64,000 nucleotides of DNA from Dirofilaria immitis (Eukaryota; Nematoda; Chromadorea; Rhabditida; Onchocercidae), in assembly GCA_024305405.1 (NCBI GenBank), contig JAKNDB010000088.1, forward strand, positions 496,001-560,000, written 5' to 3'. Position numbers and translations under genes: made by a program. Every line of letters begins with the position of its first letter. The stretch's first letter is position 1. Positions 46,139 through 61,100 of this stretch are shown piece by piece. The notes under the pieces are model-generated. The model ran no database searches. It saw only the letters and a list, made by a program, of their open reading frames with translations, and was not told the origin of the DNA.

Positions 46139-49100
46139 CAGATATATGTGCTAATCAATAATAGAATATTTTCAACTATAATAACTCGTATATATTTTAA
46201 TTATATATATATATATATACAATAATCGATAATAAAATATTTCAAAATAAAATAACACGTAAAATATGATTAATTTTACGTATATTTCACGTATCCTTTA
46301 TAACTGAAAATATATTAAAAATAGTATTTTTTCTTCCCAACTTTATACATTTCTTTTTTTTTTTTTGTCCATTCATTTCCGTTAGAAATTCAAATATCAT
46401 TAAGTGAAAAAAGAAGCGATTCTTTAAAACCTGTTTTCTTCTTTTTTTTTTTTTGTTTAAATAAATTGAAATGATAGATGAAGAGTGATATAAGATAGAT
46501 AGCTTTTGGAAGAAATCATTATTCATCTTCTTCTTCTAACAACATGAAGAAAATGATGTATTATATATATGTATGTATGTATGTATGTGTGTATGTGAAT
46601 GTTTACAAAAGACAGCTAGGCTTATTTGAAAAAATTTTTCTCATTGAAACAAATTTTTATTGAACAAATGATTTATTTTAATTTGAAATTTAAATTTCCT
46701 GTTTATTTTTCAAAAATATTATCTGAGAAATAAGCAATTTAAACTGATGATAATATGATTATAAATTTAGATTGATGATAATATGATTGATTATAAGTTT
46801 GAATTATTTTATTTAAACAAATGACGAAAAAAAGATTTATCAATTCATCGATTTTAGGTGAAGTGAAAAAAATGCTTTTAGAAAACAAACAAAAAAAACC
46901 GATGATAATATGATTATAAATTAGAATCGATGATAATATGATCGTAAGTTAGAATCAATGACAATATGATTATACGTTTGAATCAATGACAATATGATTA
47001 TAAGTTTGAATCAATGATAATATGATTATAAGTTTGAATCAATGATAATATGATTATAAGTTTGAATTATTTTATTTTATTTAAACAAATGAATGAAATG
47101 AACAAAACAAAAAAGATTTATCAATTAATCGATTTTAGGTGAAGTGAAAAAAATGCTTTTAGAAAATAAACAAAAAAAACTTTTAAAAATGATAGATTAT
47201 TTTTAAGATAAGAATTTCAAAAAGTAATAATAACAAAAAAAAAAAAAAGAAATGAAAGAAAGAAAAACAGAAACAAACAAAAAAAGGAAGAAAGAAATTC
47301 CCAAAAATTCAATGCTAAATTTTATTTATAAAAAAAAGTTTGAGTAAAAAAAAATAAAATTATCGAAAAAGCTTAAAAGCTTAAAAATTTGCCAAAATGT
47401 AACATAAAAATTATTAAATTAGCTTTTCCTTTCCTTTCCTTTTTTTTGCTTTTTTCAACTTTAAAATAAACTAAAAAGTTTTTTTTTATTTATTCAATTA
47501 TCTTTTCCTCTTTTTCTCTTTCTCTCTTTCTCTCTCTCTCTAATTTTCTTTTTCTAAAAAAAAACTTTTTTATCCTAAAATGCATTTTCATTTTCATTTT
47601 AAAAGAACAAGAAAATGGCCAAAATGAGGCTGTAAATTAGTGAAGAAATAAATATAGATACATGTATATGTATAAAAGCCTAGCATTAAAAAAAAAAACA
47701 AGCAATAAAGGATTGATGTAAAAGTTAAGCAATAAAAGCCTAGCATAAAAGATGTTGTGCAATAAAAAATGCTTGGTATAAAAAGTTTAGCAAATGAAAA
47801 GTTTTTTCTTTCCCTTTCTTTCTCTCTCTCTCTCTCTCTCTCTCTCGCCCCTTTTTTTTACATTTCAAAAAGTATAAATTTTAGGAGACGAAGACGAGAA
47901 GGAAAAAGTTTAGTTTGAAATTGTTCCAAAAATTATTTATTTTCCTTCCTTTCTCTTTCTTTTTTTTTTTTGGTTGCAATTCTTTTGTTTTATTCGTTGA
48001 TTGATAAATTTATTTATTTATTTACTTTTTTTGAAATTGAAAAGACAATAAAAATTCGATATTTGAATTGCTAATAATTGAATATAATTCGTTCTTGGAA
48101 AATTGAACGAATTATAAATTTCGAGACTTTTTCAAATTTAAGCAAAAAAAAATCGATTTCGAGAATTTTTTTTTTAAAGTAGTTCTATTTCATTTGAAAT
48201 AATAGACAAGAAAAATGTAAAAAAGAAAAAGGCAAAAAAATCCTCGCTATTACTAATATACAATGATTAGTTTGATTAGTTGATGAGTTCAAAATGACGA
48301 GAATACATTTTGAAACTTTTATGGTTTAAGAAAAAAATTAGAAAGAAAATTTTATTTCGAGAATTTTTTGAAATTTAAAAAAAAATTTATTTCCATACAA
48401 TGAAATAATAAAATTCATATATATTCTATCATTAAAAATAAATGTTATATATAAAATTTTTTGAAACATTTTTCTTTTTTGATTGAAATAATCTAATAAA
48501 TTTTAAAATGATAAAGTCAATGAAAAAAAAATGTGATAAGCGATATCTTTCAAAAAAAAAAAAATTTTATATTATTTTTATAAAAGGTTATATCATAATT
48601 TTTTTCCTGCAAGTTATTTTTATCAATATACCTAAATAATTCTCGATATAATGATATATCATATTTTTTGTTAGCAGTTATTTTCATCAGTATGCCTAAA
48701 TAATTCTCGATATAATGATATGTCATATTTTTTTGTTAGCAGTTATTTTTATCAATATATCTAAATAATTCTCGATATAATGATATATCATATTTTTTTG
48801 TTAGCAGTTATTTTCATCAGTATGCCTAAATAATTCTCGATATAATGATATATCATATTTTTCTACTACAATTTTCATCGATATATCTAAATAATTCTCG
48901 ATATAATGATATATCATATTTTTTGTTAGCAGTTATTTTTATCAATATATCTAAATAATTCTCGATATAATGATATATCATATTTTGTTGTTAGCAGTAA
49001 TTTTCATCAATATATCTAAATAATTCTCAATATAATGATATAGGAAAATTTTAATAAATCAAAATTAATTCTATAAAAAAATTATTAATAATGTATTAAG

Positions 49101-52100
49101 CTAAAATATTATATATTTTTTAATTTGCTACCCAAATTTTTACTCTTATTTTTTTACCAAAAATAAACAAATCAAAAAAACTTTTGAAATATCAATTCAT
49201 TGAATTATTAAATAAATTGAAAAAGAGCCTAAATTAAACGATTGAATAATTTTAATTATTACTAAAATTTTAATTATACACAATTAAATAAACATTTTAA
49301 ATATCTTCATCTATTCATAAATCATTCTTTCCTATATTACTAATAATATTCTTATTGTTATTGCTGTTTATCGTTGTTGCTAATAAACATTATTATTATT
49401 ATTGTTATTATTGTTGCTGTTATTATCGTTGCTGTTATTGTTGTTTATCGTTGTTGCTAGTAATATTATTATATTCTTATTGATATTGTTGTTGCTGTTA
49501 TTGTTGTGCTGTTATTGCTGTTGCTGTTATTGTTGTTACTGTTATTGTTGTTGCTGTTATTATCGTTGCTGTTATTGTTGTTTATCGTTGTTGCTAGTAA
49601 TATTATTATTATTCTTATCGTTATTATGTTGCTGTTATTATCGTTGCTGTTATTGTTGTTTATCGTTGTTGCTAGTAATGTTACTAATATTCTTATTGTT
49701 ATTGTCATTGCTGTTATTGTTGCTGCTAATGATGTTATAACTGTTATTATTTTTATTGTTGCTATCAATCTCTTAAAAATGAAATTAATAATTATTAATA
49801 ATTTCCAATGTATCATCCATATATCCATGTTATATCTATATTAGAACTTTAAGTTATATTTATACATATCACACATACAGTAATATTAAATTATACTTAA
49901 ACATATCACATACAGTAATATTTAATCATATTTATACATGTCGCATACTGTAGTATTCTTAATTATTTTGTTGCATTAACAAACAGAATAATTAATCTAT
50001 TGAAAATTATTTATAAATGATAAATACATAATGAATATTAAGATTAAAGATCGATTTCTTTAATAATAATTAAATTTGAAAATTATGTTTAAACTTACAT
50101 ATAGCATAATAAATGAGATTTTCATCGTAAATTAGATTTGATCTTAAATTAATGAGTGTAGATTTATCATAAATTAAAAATCGATAATTGAAACATATGT
50201 TTTTATTTGTAGCAGAATTTTTTTTTAATTAAATAACTATATTCGAATTAAATAAGCAATTATATAATATTTAATTTAAGTAATTATATTCATTATATTA
50301 GTATTGAAATAATCTTTAATAGAATAATGAAATTTTCGATAAAATATTTGCAGGAAATGAATTTGCTCATATTCAAATGCTACCATATCAACAATTTACT
50401 ACGAATTACGATCCTGAAATGCCACAATTTCGTCTTATTGATGGATCATCCGTACGACAAGGACGATTACAAATTAAATTTCAAAATCGATGGCGATCAG
50501 TTTGCACAAAACTTACAAAGTTAGCCAACTTTGTATTTAACATTTTCTTTCTCTCCGATATTATTCATTCTTGCAATCAAATTGATTATTTCATTTCCAT
50601 TTCTGATATTATTTGTTGATAGCGAAATTAATCAAAAGAGAAGTAACGATGTCAAAACTATAAAAGAAATGTTACTAAAGCTGTAAATTTAATTAAAAAT
50701 ATAAGTATTTAATTTCTTATTTCCAAGTTAGCAATGATTTCTTTTAATTTTAAGTTTAATAATTTTAATTAAAAACTTTAAATCCATAAAATTGCTAAAT
50801 TGAATATATTCGATAATTAACATAGAAATTAAATGTCATAATCAAATGAAATTAATTATTTAACCTCCTATTTTTAGACTGGCAGTAATTTCTTTCAATT
50901 TTATGTTTGATAATTTTAATTGAAAAATTTTAAATCGTAAAATTGCTAAATTGAATGTATTCGTTAATTAATACAGGAATTAAATGTCATGGTAAAATGA
51001 AATTAATTATTTAATTTCTTATTTTTCAGATTGGCAATAACTACTTTCAATTTTAAATTTGATAATTTTAATTGAAATACTTTAAATCATAAAATTGCTA
51101 AATTGAATATATTCGATAATTAATATAGAAATTAAGTATCATAGTTATATGAAATTAATAGAAATTAATTATGAGGTGAAAAAAACCATATAGTAAAAAT
51201 TTTCAAATAATTTAAAATTCAATCAATAAAATAGTTAAAAGTCGAAAAATAATTATTTAATATTAATTAATCCATTGAGCTTTTTTTTTATTTTTCAAAT
51301 TAAACGTCTTATATTTAAAAAAAAGAAAAGTTTTTACTCAAAATGAACAAAACTGCTGAAAAATTCCTTCTAATAATTTTATTGTATTTTTATGCATTGT
51401 CTATATATTACTATATCGATTTATAAATAGTAAAATTATTGGAAGGAATTTTTCGGCAGTTTTTTCAAAAAAAAAAACGAAAATTTTTTTTAAAGAGCGA
51501 AAAATTAAAAGAAGAAATTCTTTTTTCCCGATTTGTTATATTAATGAAATTATCATCGAGTACAATAGAATTTTCAATTTTTGATTGAAAAAAAAAAGGA
51601 AAGTGACGAATAATTTAATTTAAAACATAAATTGTTATAGTTGGACATCGATTGATATTACTGTAGCCTGCCGATCAATGGGTTACGATAATGGTGGTAA
51701 GCTTTTGATATGAATATTTGAAATTTTATTCTATTTAGATTATATTATATTAAAAAAGAATTTAATTAATACATTTAACAATTTTATTTTTATTTCTAAA
51801 CAAACTAAAATTTTGAAAGAAATATTTTTAAAAAATATTAAAATTTTGAAGCGAAAAATAATTTAATAAAAATTCGAATAATTTTAAATATAATTATTTA
51901 AATTCATATTCGAAGGATATAATTATTTAAATTTATATTTAAGGTTTTTGGAAATGGTATCGACGAAACAATGATACATATCCATTTGTGATGCCATTCC
52001 CGAACTGTTCGCCAAATGTTTCATCATTATGGGATTGTGAAGGATTTAGTAATCCTAATTTAATACCGTTAAGTGAAAATCTTTGTCAAGGTGAAGATGA

Positions 52101-55100
52101 TATAGGAATTCGTTGTTGGGGTGTACCGGTATTTCTCGGTTGGCAAAAACACTGGAAAGGTAAATAAGTGTTTTGTTTTTTGCTTTTTTTTGTTCTCAAT
52201 AAAACTAATCAATTAACCATCGCTTCATTTTTGGTTCTTTGCTTATATCAGTAAAAAAACGACGATAAAAATTGTTTGTTATTTAATTTTCTAATTTTTT
52301 GTTTTAATTTTTTTCAAAATATGAAATTAGCAATTTTGCGAATAAATTTGAAATTGAAAATCTTTTCGTAAAAATTTCCAAAATTTTCATAGTAATTTTT
52401 TTGTTTTTTGTAAGTTTGATAATATTAATTTACTGCTTTTCTTATAATTAATATTTTTTAATTAAATTCAAATTTATTTTTAAATTTCATTTATAATTTA
52501 TATTTTCTTTTTGTCTTATTTTTTTTTGAAATATTTCATGCCGATATTTCACCTTCTTTTCTTTTGTTTTTTTTTTTATTTCGCATGATATTTCATACCG
52601 ATATAAATGTTTTGAATTGAAATTAATTATAGGTTTGCAAATTTTATCATCATCGTTACAGTATGCAAATTCGGATCCTGATATGGTTGCTTTACATCAA
52701 GAATCGATTAGTAGGCTTGAATATATTGATATATTATATGCCGGATATGATGAGTTCGTTAACTTATACGATTGTCATTTTGATATTTTAATTTTAATTA
52801 ATTTCTGCAAATTATTAATTTATCATTTATCTTAAATTTTTAATTTTAGATTTTAGTAAGTTATTTTTTTTGGTAGAAAAAGTTTAGTAAAAAGCAAATT
52901 TAAAAAAATCAAATTTATAATTATTTCTTATAAAATGAATTGAAAAATATTATCTAACATAATTTATATGGAAAAAAAAGAATTGATTTAACCTTTTTGT
53001 TATCATAAACGAATCAATAGATTAATTAGCATAATGCAACTTATTATTGAAGGTCAACTAAAAATACAACAGCAGCAATTCGGATCGAAGGTATTCCACC
53101 GATTATGAATGGCCTTCGAATTGAGCGAAGTGCTCAAGATGGTATTCATCTTGAAAAGCTCACTGGGCCTATTATCATTGCTAATTCAACCATCCGTAAT
53201 AATAGGTATTATTCATTAGAAATGAAGAGAGAACGAAAAAAAGAAAATAAAGAATTGTTTCTAAGAAATTCCCTCTATTCTATTTGATAATATGATTAGA
53301 TAGAACTTATATCAAATTAATATATTAAAAAAAAACGAATTGATATATTAATTCCAATAATTGAGTTAATAATTCTATGAAAAAAAAATTTTATTCTTTC
53401 AATTATTTGGCTAATTTTTATTCGGATGATTTTGCAATTTTAATCATTTCGATAATTTAATTTTTTGTTGGAAAATAATTTGTTAAAATAAGAATTCGCA
53501 ATAATATTTAATTTTATAATTAATATTATCATAGTTTCTCTGAGCTCACATTTATAATCAAATTACTGATAATTAAATCTTTTTCCTTATCATATGAGTG
53601 ATAATTTAACAGTAAAGTAATGATGATGCATAGATATTTTTTTATCATTTCTATAATAGCATTGTTAGCAAAATTGAAAAAAAAGAAAAATTATTTTGAA
53701 AATGAAAAGAAGCGAAATGGGAATTTAAATTTGTAATATATAATTTTATTGAAAAATTTTTATTTTATCACAAAAAAATCTTTTGAAAAAAGTTAATTCA
53801 CTAAACTTTAACACCTTCTTTTATCATTTTCAAGAAATAGAATTCGAGAATTTATGAAGTGATAAATTAATTCTTTTTTAACAATTAATTTTAGAGGTCA
53901 TGGAATAGCGGTAATGAATACCACTGATGGCAGAGTTTTTATTAATATGACAAGTATTACTGGGAATTATGGTGATGGCATACATTATCGCGAAGGATAT
54001 GATATATCATGGTATTATAGCACATCTAGTAAGCATTAAATGACATTGTAGATTTTCATTTGTCAAGCATACGGTATCTCGATTACCGTATATTTAAATT
54101 ACCATTTGGCTTAAAATGGGCAGAAAAATTCATTAACTAAATATTTCTTGCATAAATTAATATTAATTAAGTAATTTTTAACAAAAATTATGCTAATAAA
54201 TTTATAAAGGAATGAAATAAATTGCAAAAATTTCTATTGAATTTTATTGCAAGATTAACTAATTTGTTCAAATTATCATAATTTCTAGATGATGAACCTG
54301 AAATGGATTTATTGGTATTTCAAGAGAATAAAAACCAAGACTGGATATGTGTATTGAGCACAAAATACCACAGACATTCTTCTTTCCACATTTAATCCAA
54401 GCAAAACTTACAAACGGTACGGTAGTTGATAGTAACAGTGCATCACCTTGTTGGATGGTAAGATTTTTTTATATTTATAAAGCTTATTTTTTTTACTTTT
54501 TCTAACATATAACATGCTGGCAAATACTATTATAATTTATGATATGATATTGATTATATCTAATCTTTTAGAATTTAAAAAATTAATTCAATTATTTGCA
54601 TTTTTCGATTTAATTGCTAATTCAAATTCATCGATTTAATCGTTGTTTTATTGTAGCAAATTCGATTGCATTATTTCTATTTGTTAGAAATAAAAATAAA
54701 TTTGATTTTTACTCATCAATAATTTAAGGAATTTGTTATTGGCATATTTTAGTCATGAGAGTTTGCTAAATGTATACAAAACATTCTATCTATTTCATTG
54801 CTACAGTATCTTCATAACTTCATTCATTATATATGCTCAGATAGTATCATTACCAGCTCGATTACTGTACACGTACAGTATACAATTTATGGCAATAACA
54901 AATGAAAATGATGACGATTCGGATACGGAAACTCGATTAATCATATGTGATGCAAATACGAATTTTAATGGATGTGATAGCGAACGATATCGCATTCCAA
55001 TTTTTAATCGTATTCTTCCTCAAACAATTTCGTTCCGGTTAATTATAATTCCAATTTTGAATTGCTATTGAATTCCTATCTATTCTCTTTTTTTTAATTC

Positions 55101-58100
55101 CCTGATATATATAATTTGGATTATTCTGATATGATCAATTATATTAGTATCCGGAAATTCGAAAATTTGATCTATTAATTTTATATTTGCTAATTTATCA
55201 TTATTAATTATATCATTATAAGATTGATGATAATTTAGTTGTTTAAGTTTCTGCTAACATTCTTCGAACCGTATATATACGAACAAAATTTGAAAGTTGG
55301 AATTTTTATAGGAGTGCTGGTCAGCCAATATATTTTTCGTTGGAACATATACCAAGTGGACTGAGCGGTCGAGTTGCTGGTAATATAAAATTACTTTTTC
55401 GAATTCATGCTTCTGTTACTGGTATGTTTTAACAATTTATATGGAATTCAAAAAAATAGAAAGAAAAGATTACCAAAAACAAATTCTAATAAATGCTACA
55501 ATAAAATGATGACAATTAAACTAGCAAACATAAATTTCTATTCTAAATATTTTTAGTTATTTTTAAAAATTTTTATTTTACAAAAATTTTAATTTTATAG
55601 AAATTTTATGCAATTTTCTAAATTATGTCATAAAATTACTGATATCATGAATTCGTTTCATTTCTTTAAAATTCAAATTTAAATCCATTCCATAAATCAT
55701 TATGAAATGAAGTTGAAAAAATTTTTTTCGTTAATCTTACAAATTCTATAGCATTTAAGTGAAATTTAATTTGCATATTCCTATAACGCGAATGATCATA
55801 CTCAAAATTTGAATTTAAATCTTAAATTTCAATCTTCATATGTTAACAATATTTGCTTGTGCTTTTTTTCTTTGATTATTCATTTGAATATTTGATTTCC
55901 AATTACAGATAAAGCATTTTATGGATTGAATATAACGAATACGATAATAGCAAATAATATCGGAAATGGTATTTGGGTGCAAGATACACGTGAGCGAACA
56001 ACATTAACAAACGTAACCATATTGGAAAATCAAGGACAAGCGGGATTCTTGGTACGTGATGGAGCTGCAGATATCTGGATTAATGCTTCACAAATTAACG
56101 ATAATTGGGGTGATGGTATCAATATTTCATATGCTGGTGGTTCGATTACAATTAATGGTACCATAATTAGTCGTAATAGATTACGAGGTTTGTCTATCAT
56201 TTCTTTTTTATTAGTGTTTTTCAAAAAACATAAAATTAAATTCTAATTATTTTTTTCCAGAACTGATCTTATTTAATCCATCGAGAATCATAATACTTAA
56301 CAATTAAATATAGTGATAACTGTAATCGGATAATGTGCTGAAGAGAAAATAGAATATATTAAAAATATTTTTAATTCAAATTTCAAATCATAACACTGAT
56401 AAGTTATGATATTAAAATATGAAATACTAAATTAAGCAATACTGATTATTTAATATATTGAATTGAGTTGAATTCGATATGAAAATTGAAATGAACTTAG
56501 AATAAATTGAATTAAATTTAATCACTTCTACTAATTAAAAATAGGCTAATATATACCGATTTTTCAAATTTATAATTTAATATAAAATGAGAAAAATTTG
56601 AAATAATTTCAGGTTGTGCATTTCATCAAAATACCACATCACCATTTTTACCACTTCATCAGGAAATTATTATCAAAGGTCGTCCATCAAATAATATTTT
56701 TATTTACGTACACAAATTGTTGATAATGCATGGGGTGGTATTTTAATTGGAAATTTTTGCATACCATTATGGAAAAATATTGAGCCAAAGGTGAAATTAA
56801 TTTGATTCTTTTTATTTTTCATTTTTTAAATTTAATCGATTAATTTTAATTGAAAAAAAAATTTTAACTTTTTTCATAAAAGCCAACAACAACGGTTTAT
56901 TCGTATTTATTATTTTGCTCTAAATTATGTAATTTATTTCATTTTATTTTTATCATATTATTTTATATTACATACTATTATTTATTTTAATTTTTTAATT
57001 TAAAAAAATCGATAAATTTTCAAATTTATCGATAAGCTACAAAATTAAATTTAAAAATTTAACATATATTTTTTGAATAGATAGCTTTTTTGTTGCATTT
57101 TTTTTCAATTTTTGACAAGAAATATTAGACTTTTCTAATTATCCCAATATTTTCTAGCAATTTAAATATATCAATGTAATAAGTATTCCAATTTTACTTT
57201 TTAAAATTTGAATTTTCAGACAATTTGTTACTTCTAATTCTACAAAAATTAATTACCATAAATTATTCAGACCAATTGCATTTCTGATCCTACAAAAATT
57301 ATTTACTATAAATTACTTATTAATGTTAGAAAAAAAATTTTATAAAATTCGAAAAAAATTAACAATGAGGAAAATTAAAAAAAAGAACAAAAAAGTTTTA
57401 TAAAATTATCCTATAAGTTTTATTTAAATCAATTTATTGTTATCATTTTGATTAGCTTATAACTTAATTTTTATATAATTTGCAGGTGCTAATAAGTTGG
57501 ATTGAATTTGTTGGAAATCGTTATCATCCATCTATTGAAATATTTGCATGTCAAAAAATTAAAATGGCTAATACCATAATTGATTTTACGGGAAATCGAA
57601 TTGAAGGTGGTTTAGGAGTCGGTTTTCGTATGGAACCAGCTGTCAATACTATAATGATTATATCAAGTAATCAATTTATTGCAAATAATAATACTGCTTT
57701 GATCATTCGAAATGCTCAATATCCACAATTGTATAATTTACCTGCTCAGGTTTATTTTCTTTTCCTTTTTTCTTCTAATTTTTCATTTTATTTACTGATT
57801 TATTTATTATTATTATTATTATTATATATATATTTTAATTGTTAATCCATGAAAGAGTAACATAAAAAGCGAAATATATTAATACTGAAGTATATATTTA
57901 TATTCGAAATAAAAAATAAAATATATTAATACTCAAAATACTTTTATTTATTAATTTATATATTTTGTTAGAGAAGGGAATGATTTTAAAAATAAAAAAT
58001 AAAAATTTTTGCTAAATAAATAAATGTAATAAATTTTAGTAAAATTTTCATTATTGATTGTTATTATGCTTAATTTTATTCTTTTTCAGGTAACTATTTC

Positions 58101-61100
58101 AAAGAATTCATTCAAATTTAATGTTGGACAAAATATTATTTCTATCGGTATGGTAGAAGATTCACAAATTCAAAATCTTACATTTAATCAACAAAATGAA
58201 GTTCGAGAAAATTACGTTATCAATCCTTTTCCATCTCTTAATCCGCGATCTAAACCATATGCTGCTTTAGTAGTTTCTAGCAGGTATATCATATCAGTTT
58301 TATTATTTGATTAAAATTTCTTTATCCATTGATACTTTAATTTTCTATTTTCTTCGTTAGAAAGCTATTATCTTTAACAATAATTGAGCAAATTATTTTA
58401 CTACATATATCTTATCAATTCTATTACTTTATCAAGATTAATTATCACTATTAATTAGCAAGTTTAATTTTTGTTTTCAGCAATGTGATAATTAGTCGTA
58501 ATTGTTTTAAAAATCCTCAAGCAACGTATGAAATAGGTACCGAACTTACTGAGCATGCTAAATGGATTGATGCTCGTGAAAATAATTGGGGACATTCAAG
58601 ACCTGAATTATTTATGCATCGAATTTTTGATCAATTCAATCGTTATAATTTAGCTGCTATTGAAGTATATTAATACGAGATTTTTTTGGCTTATTACTAA
58701 TATAATTATTTGAATTAATAATTGTTTCAATCATTTGTGTTTAATTTTGTAAAAAAAAAAATTTCAATTTCATTTTTCTAAATATATTGACAAATTGTAA
58801 TGGAAATACATTTGGATTAAATCGTTATGTAAATTTTCTTTTATTTGCTTATTCGTTCAAAAAATCGGAAGGAATATTATTTAAGAAAATAGAGGAAAAA
58901 AATTTTTCATCCTATATTTATAATTAATAACTTGATAACATATTGTTTATTTAATTAATACTTATTAATCATTTAGTATAGAAAATTGCTGTGAAAAATT
59001 TTTTGAAAATAAAAGAGAAATAAAATGATTGAATTAAATTTTAATCAATTGTTATTTTCTAATCAAAATTTTTAAAAAAAAAAAACTTTACAGGTAAATC
59101 CATTTGCTGCAGTATGCAATCAAAGAAGGCCTCATATTACTACCGTACAACAATATTATCGTTTATTTCGTAAAGATAGTGAACCATACATTATTGGTGG
59201 TACCATTTGGGAAAATCAAGATTTAGGAAAAGGATTGTATACGGTAATAGATGATTTGAATATCGTACCCGGAGCACGTCTTACATTATCACCAGATACT
59301 GTATTACAATTCAACAATGGTTTAGGAATGCTGGTTCAGGTAAAAATTGTTGAAATAAATGATCATAAATTATAGCTATATTGTTTGAATTTTTTTTATT
59401 AAATAGTTTAAATTGATTCAAAATAAATTTTCATCACTTGCATTTTAATTTAAAATTCTTTGGATCAATCTGTTTTTTTATTCGATTTTAATTAATTTTA
59501 GGGTGAATTAGTGCGAACAGAATTGCATTCTTCCGATGAAATGGTTAAATTTACAAGCACACCGTTTATTCTACCTCATCAGTCAAATATTCGCTTAGTT
59601 GACGAAAATAATAGTACTAAGGTTAGTAATACTTTTCATATTAAAATTTAATTATTAAATACCGTATCGGATTACTGTACAGACTTACCGTATCATACCA
59701 AAACAACGATGATTACTATTTGAACTAACGAAAATATCAACGAATTGTTTTGATATATTACATTGGTATTAATTAAAATGATAGCATTAATAATGACAAT
59801 AATTCTCGTATACAATTTAGTTCAACTTAATTTATCAAAGATTATTGGAAATTGTTAGAAAATGTTTCATTAATTTTATTTTTAGACACTTGCTGGTCGT
59901 TTAGAAGTATATGTTAACAATCAATGGGGCACAATATGTAATAGAAGTTGGAATAAAGAATTAGCATTATTAGCATGCAATCAACTTGGCCTTATAATGG
60001 ATCCGGAATATATCGAAAATTGGCAAATATTTCCATCATCAGGTGAATTACCAATAGTAATGGATAATATTCGTTGTGAAGAAAATGAATATGATATTAC
60101 GCTTTGTCGACATGATGGTATCAATCATAATATTGCTGTATCATGTACATCAACAAATGTTGTTGGTTTGTTTTTGTTTGTTTATTTATTTATTTTATTT
60201 GAAAAAATATCCATATCGCATATTAGATAATTTTTTTTCATTTAATATTTAGTACTTCTTTTAGCTTATCTTATTATTGCAAACTTTATACTTTTTTTTT
60301 TAAAATTCCAATTGTTTCAATTTTTTTGAATTTTATTTCTTTTTATTTAATGTTTTAAATGTATTATTTAATATGCAAATTAGTATCAATTGTTATTATT
60401 TGGCTTTTTCTTTATTAATCAAAATGAAGGAGAAGTAAACAAAATAGAGGCAAAATGCTAATTTTACAGGATTACGATGTATGGAACCTCGTTGGAGTGG
60501 TGTTCGATATTCATTTCTTGCAAATCCACCATTAGTTACGGGTCAAAGTTCAATGGAAAAATGGATTATTGAAAAAGCTGGCCTTTTGATTTTCGTTTGC
60601 CAATGTTTAGTCCAGCATTACAAATTGATTGGAATTGTCATTCGTTTCATAGTTTGTACATTAGAGATAATTTTTGGAATGGTATTGATATTGTATATAA
60701 TGATTTGACAAGAAAACCAGCAATTCGAATGAGTCGATTTGAAAATAATCGTCGTCATGGTTTTAAAATACGTTCACAAGGAATTACAATTCAAAAGGTT
60801 TAATAATTTTATTAGTTTATTTAATTTTTTAAGTACTAAAGTTTTTTCTTTTGAATATTAAAAATAAATTTAAATTTTATTTATGAAAAAAACTTCTAAG
60901 CATGAAAATTTTACATAACTTTTTAATAGCTATTTCAAATAGTATTACAAAAAAAATTAATTATTTACATAGTTTAATAATATTTAAAGAAAAAGTATTA
61001 AATGCATTTTTTCTAATTATCAAATTTTCAAGTAATAATAATAATAATAATTCGTGTAATATAATCAATATTTTTCCTTAGCATATTGAAGTAATTTTTT

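Larger units (their letters stand above)
45143..50353. other. Bark intron 2, 5.2 kb, packed with satellite families
   Basis: From left to right: a TTA/TCA microsatellite (45150-45235), a long array with TA tracts (45560-46240), a 27-bp array plus duplicated block (46740-47190), CT tracts (47510-47540, 47818-47847), a 64-bp array (48600-49040), a TTG/CTG-rich tract (49330-49765) and a 45-bp array (49850-49950). No gene is recognised inside it. Confidence 0.6.

Noticed and set aside
49402..49844. Overlapping poly-Leu frames (plus) and a poly-Asn frame (minus)
   Set aside because: All are produced by the TTG/CTG/TTA tract in bark intron 2; codon content follows the repeat on both strands.
54733..54840. 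Apparent N-terminal hydrophobic extension of a bark exon
   Set aside because: The exon begins at the acceptor ending at 54840, in phase with the preceding exon; the upstream part is intron that happens to stay open.
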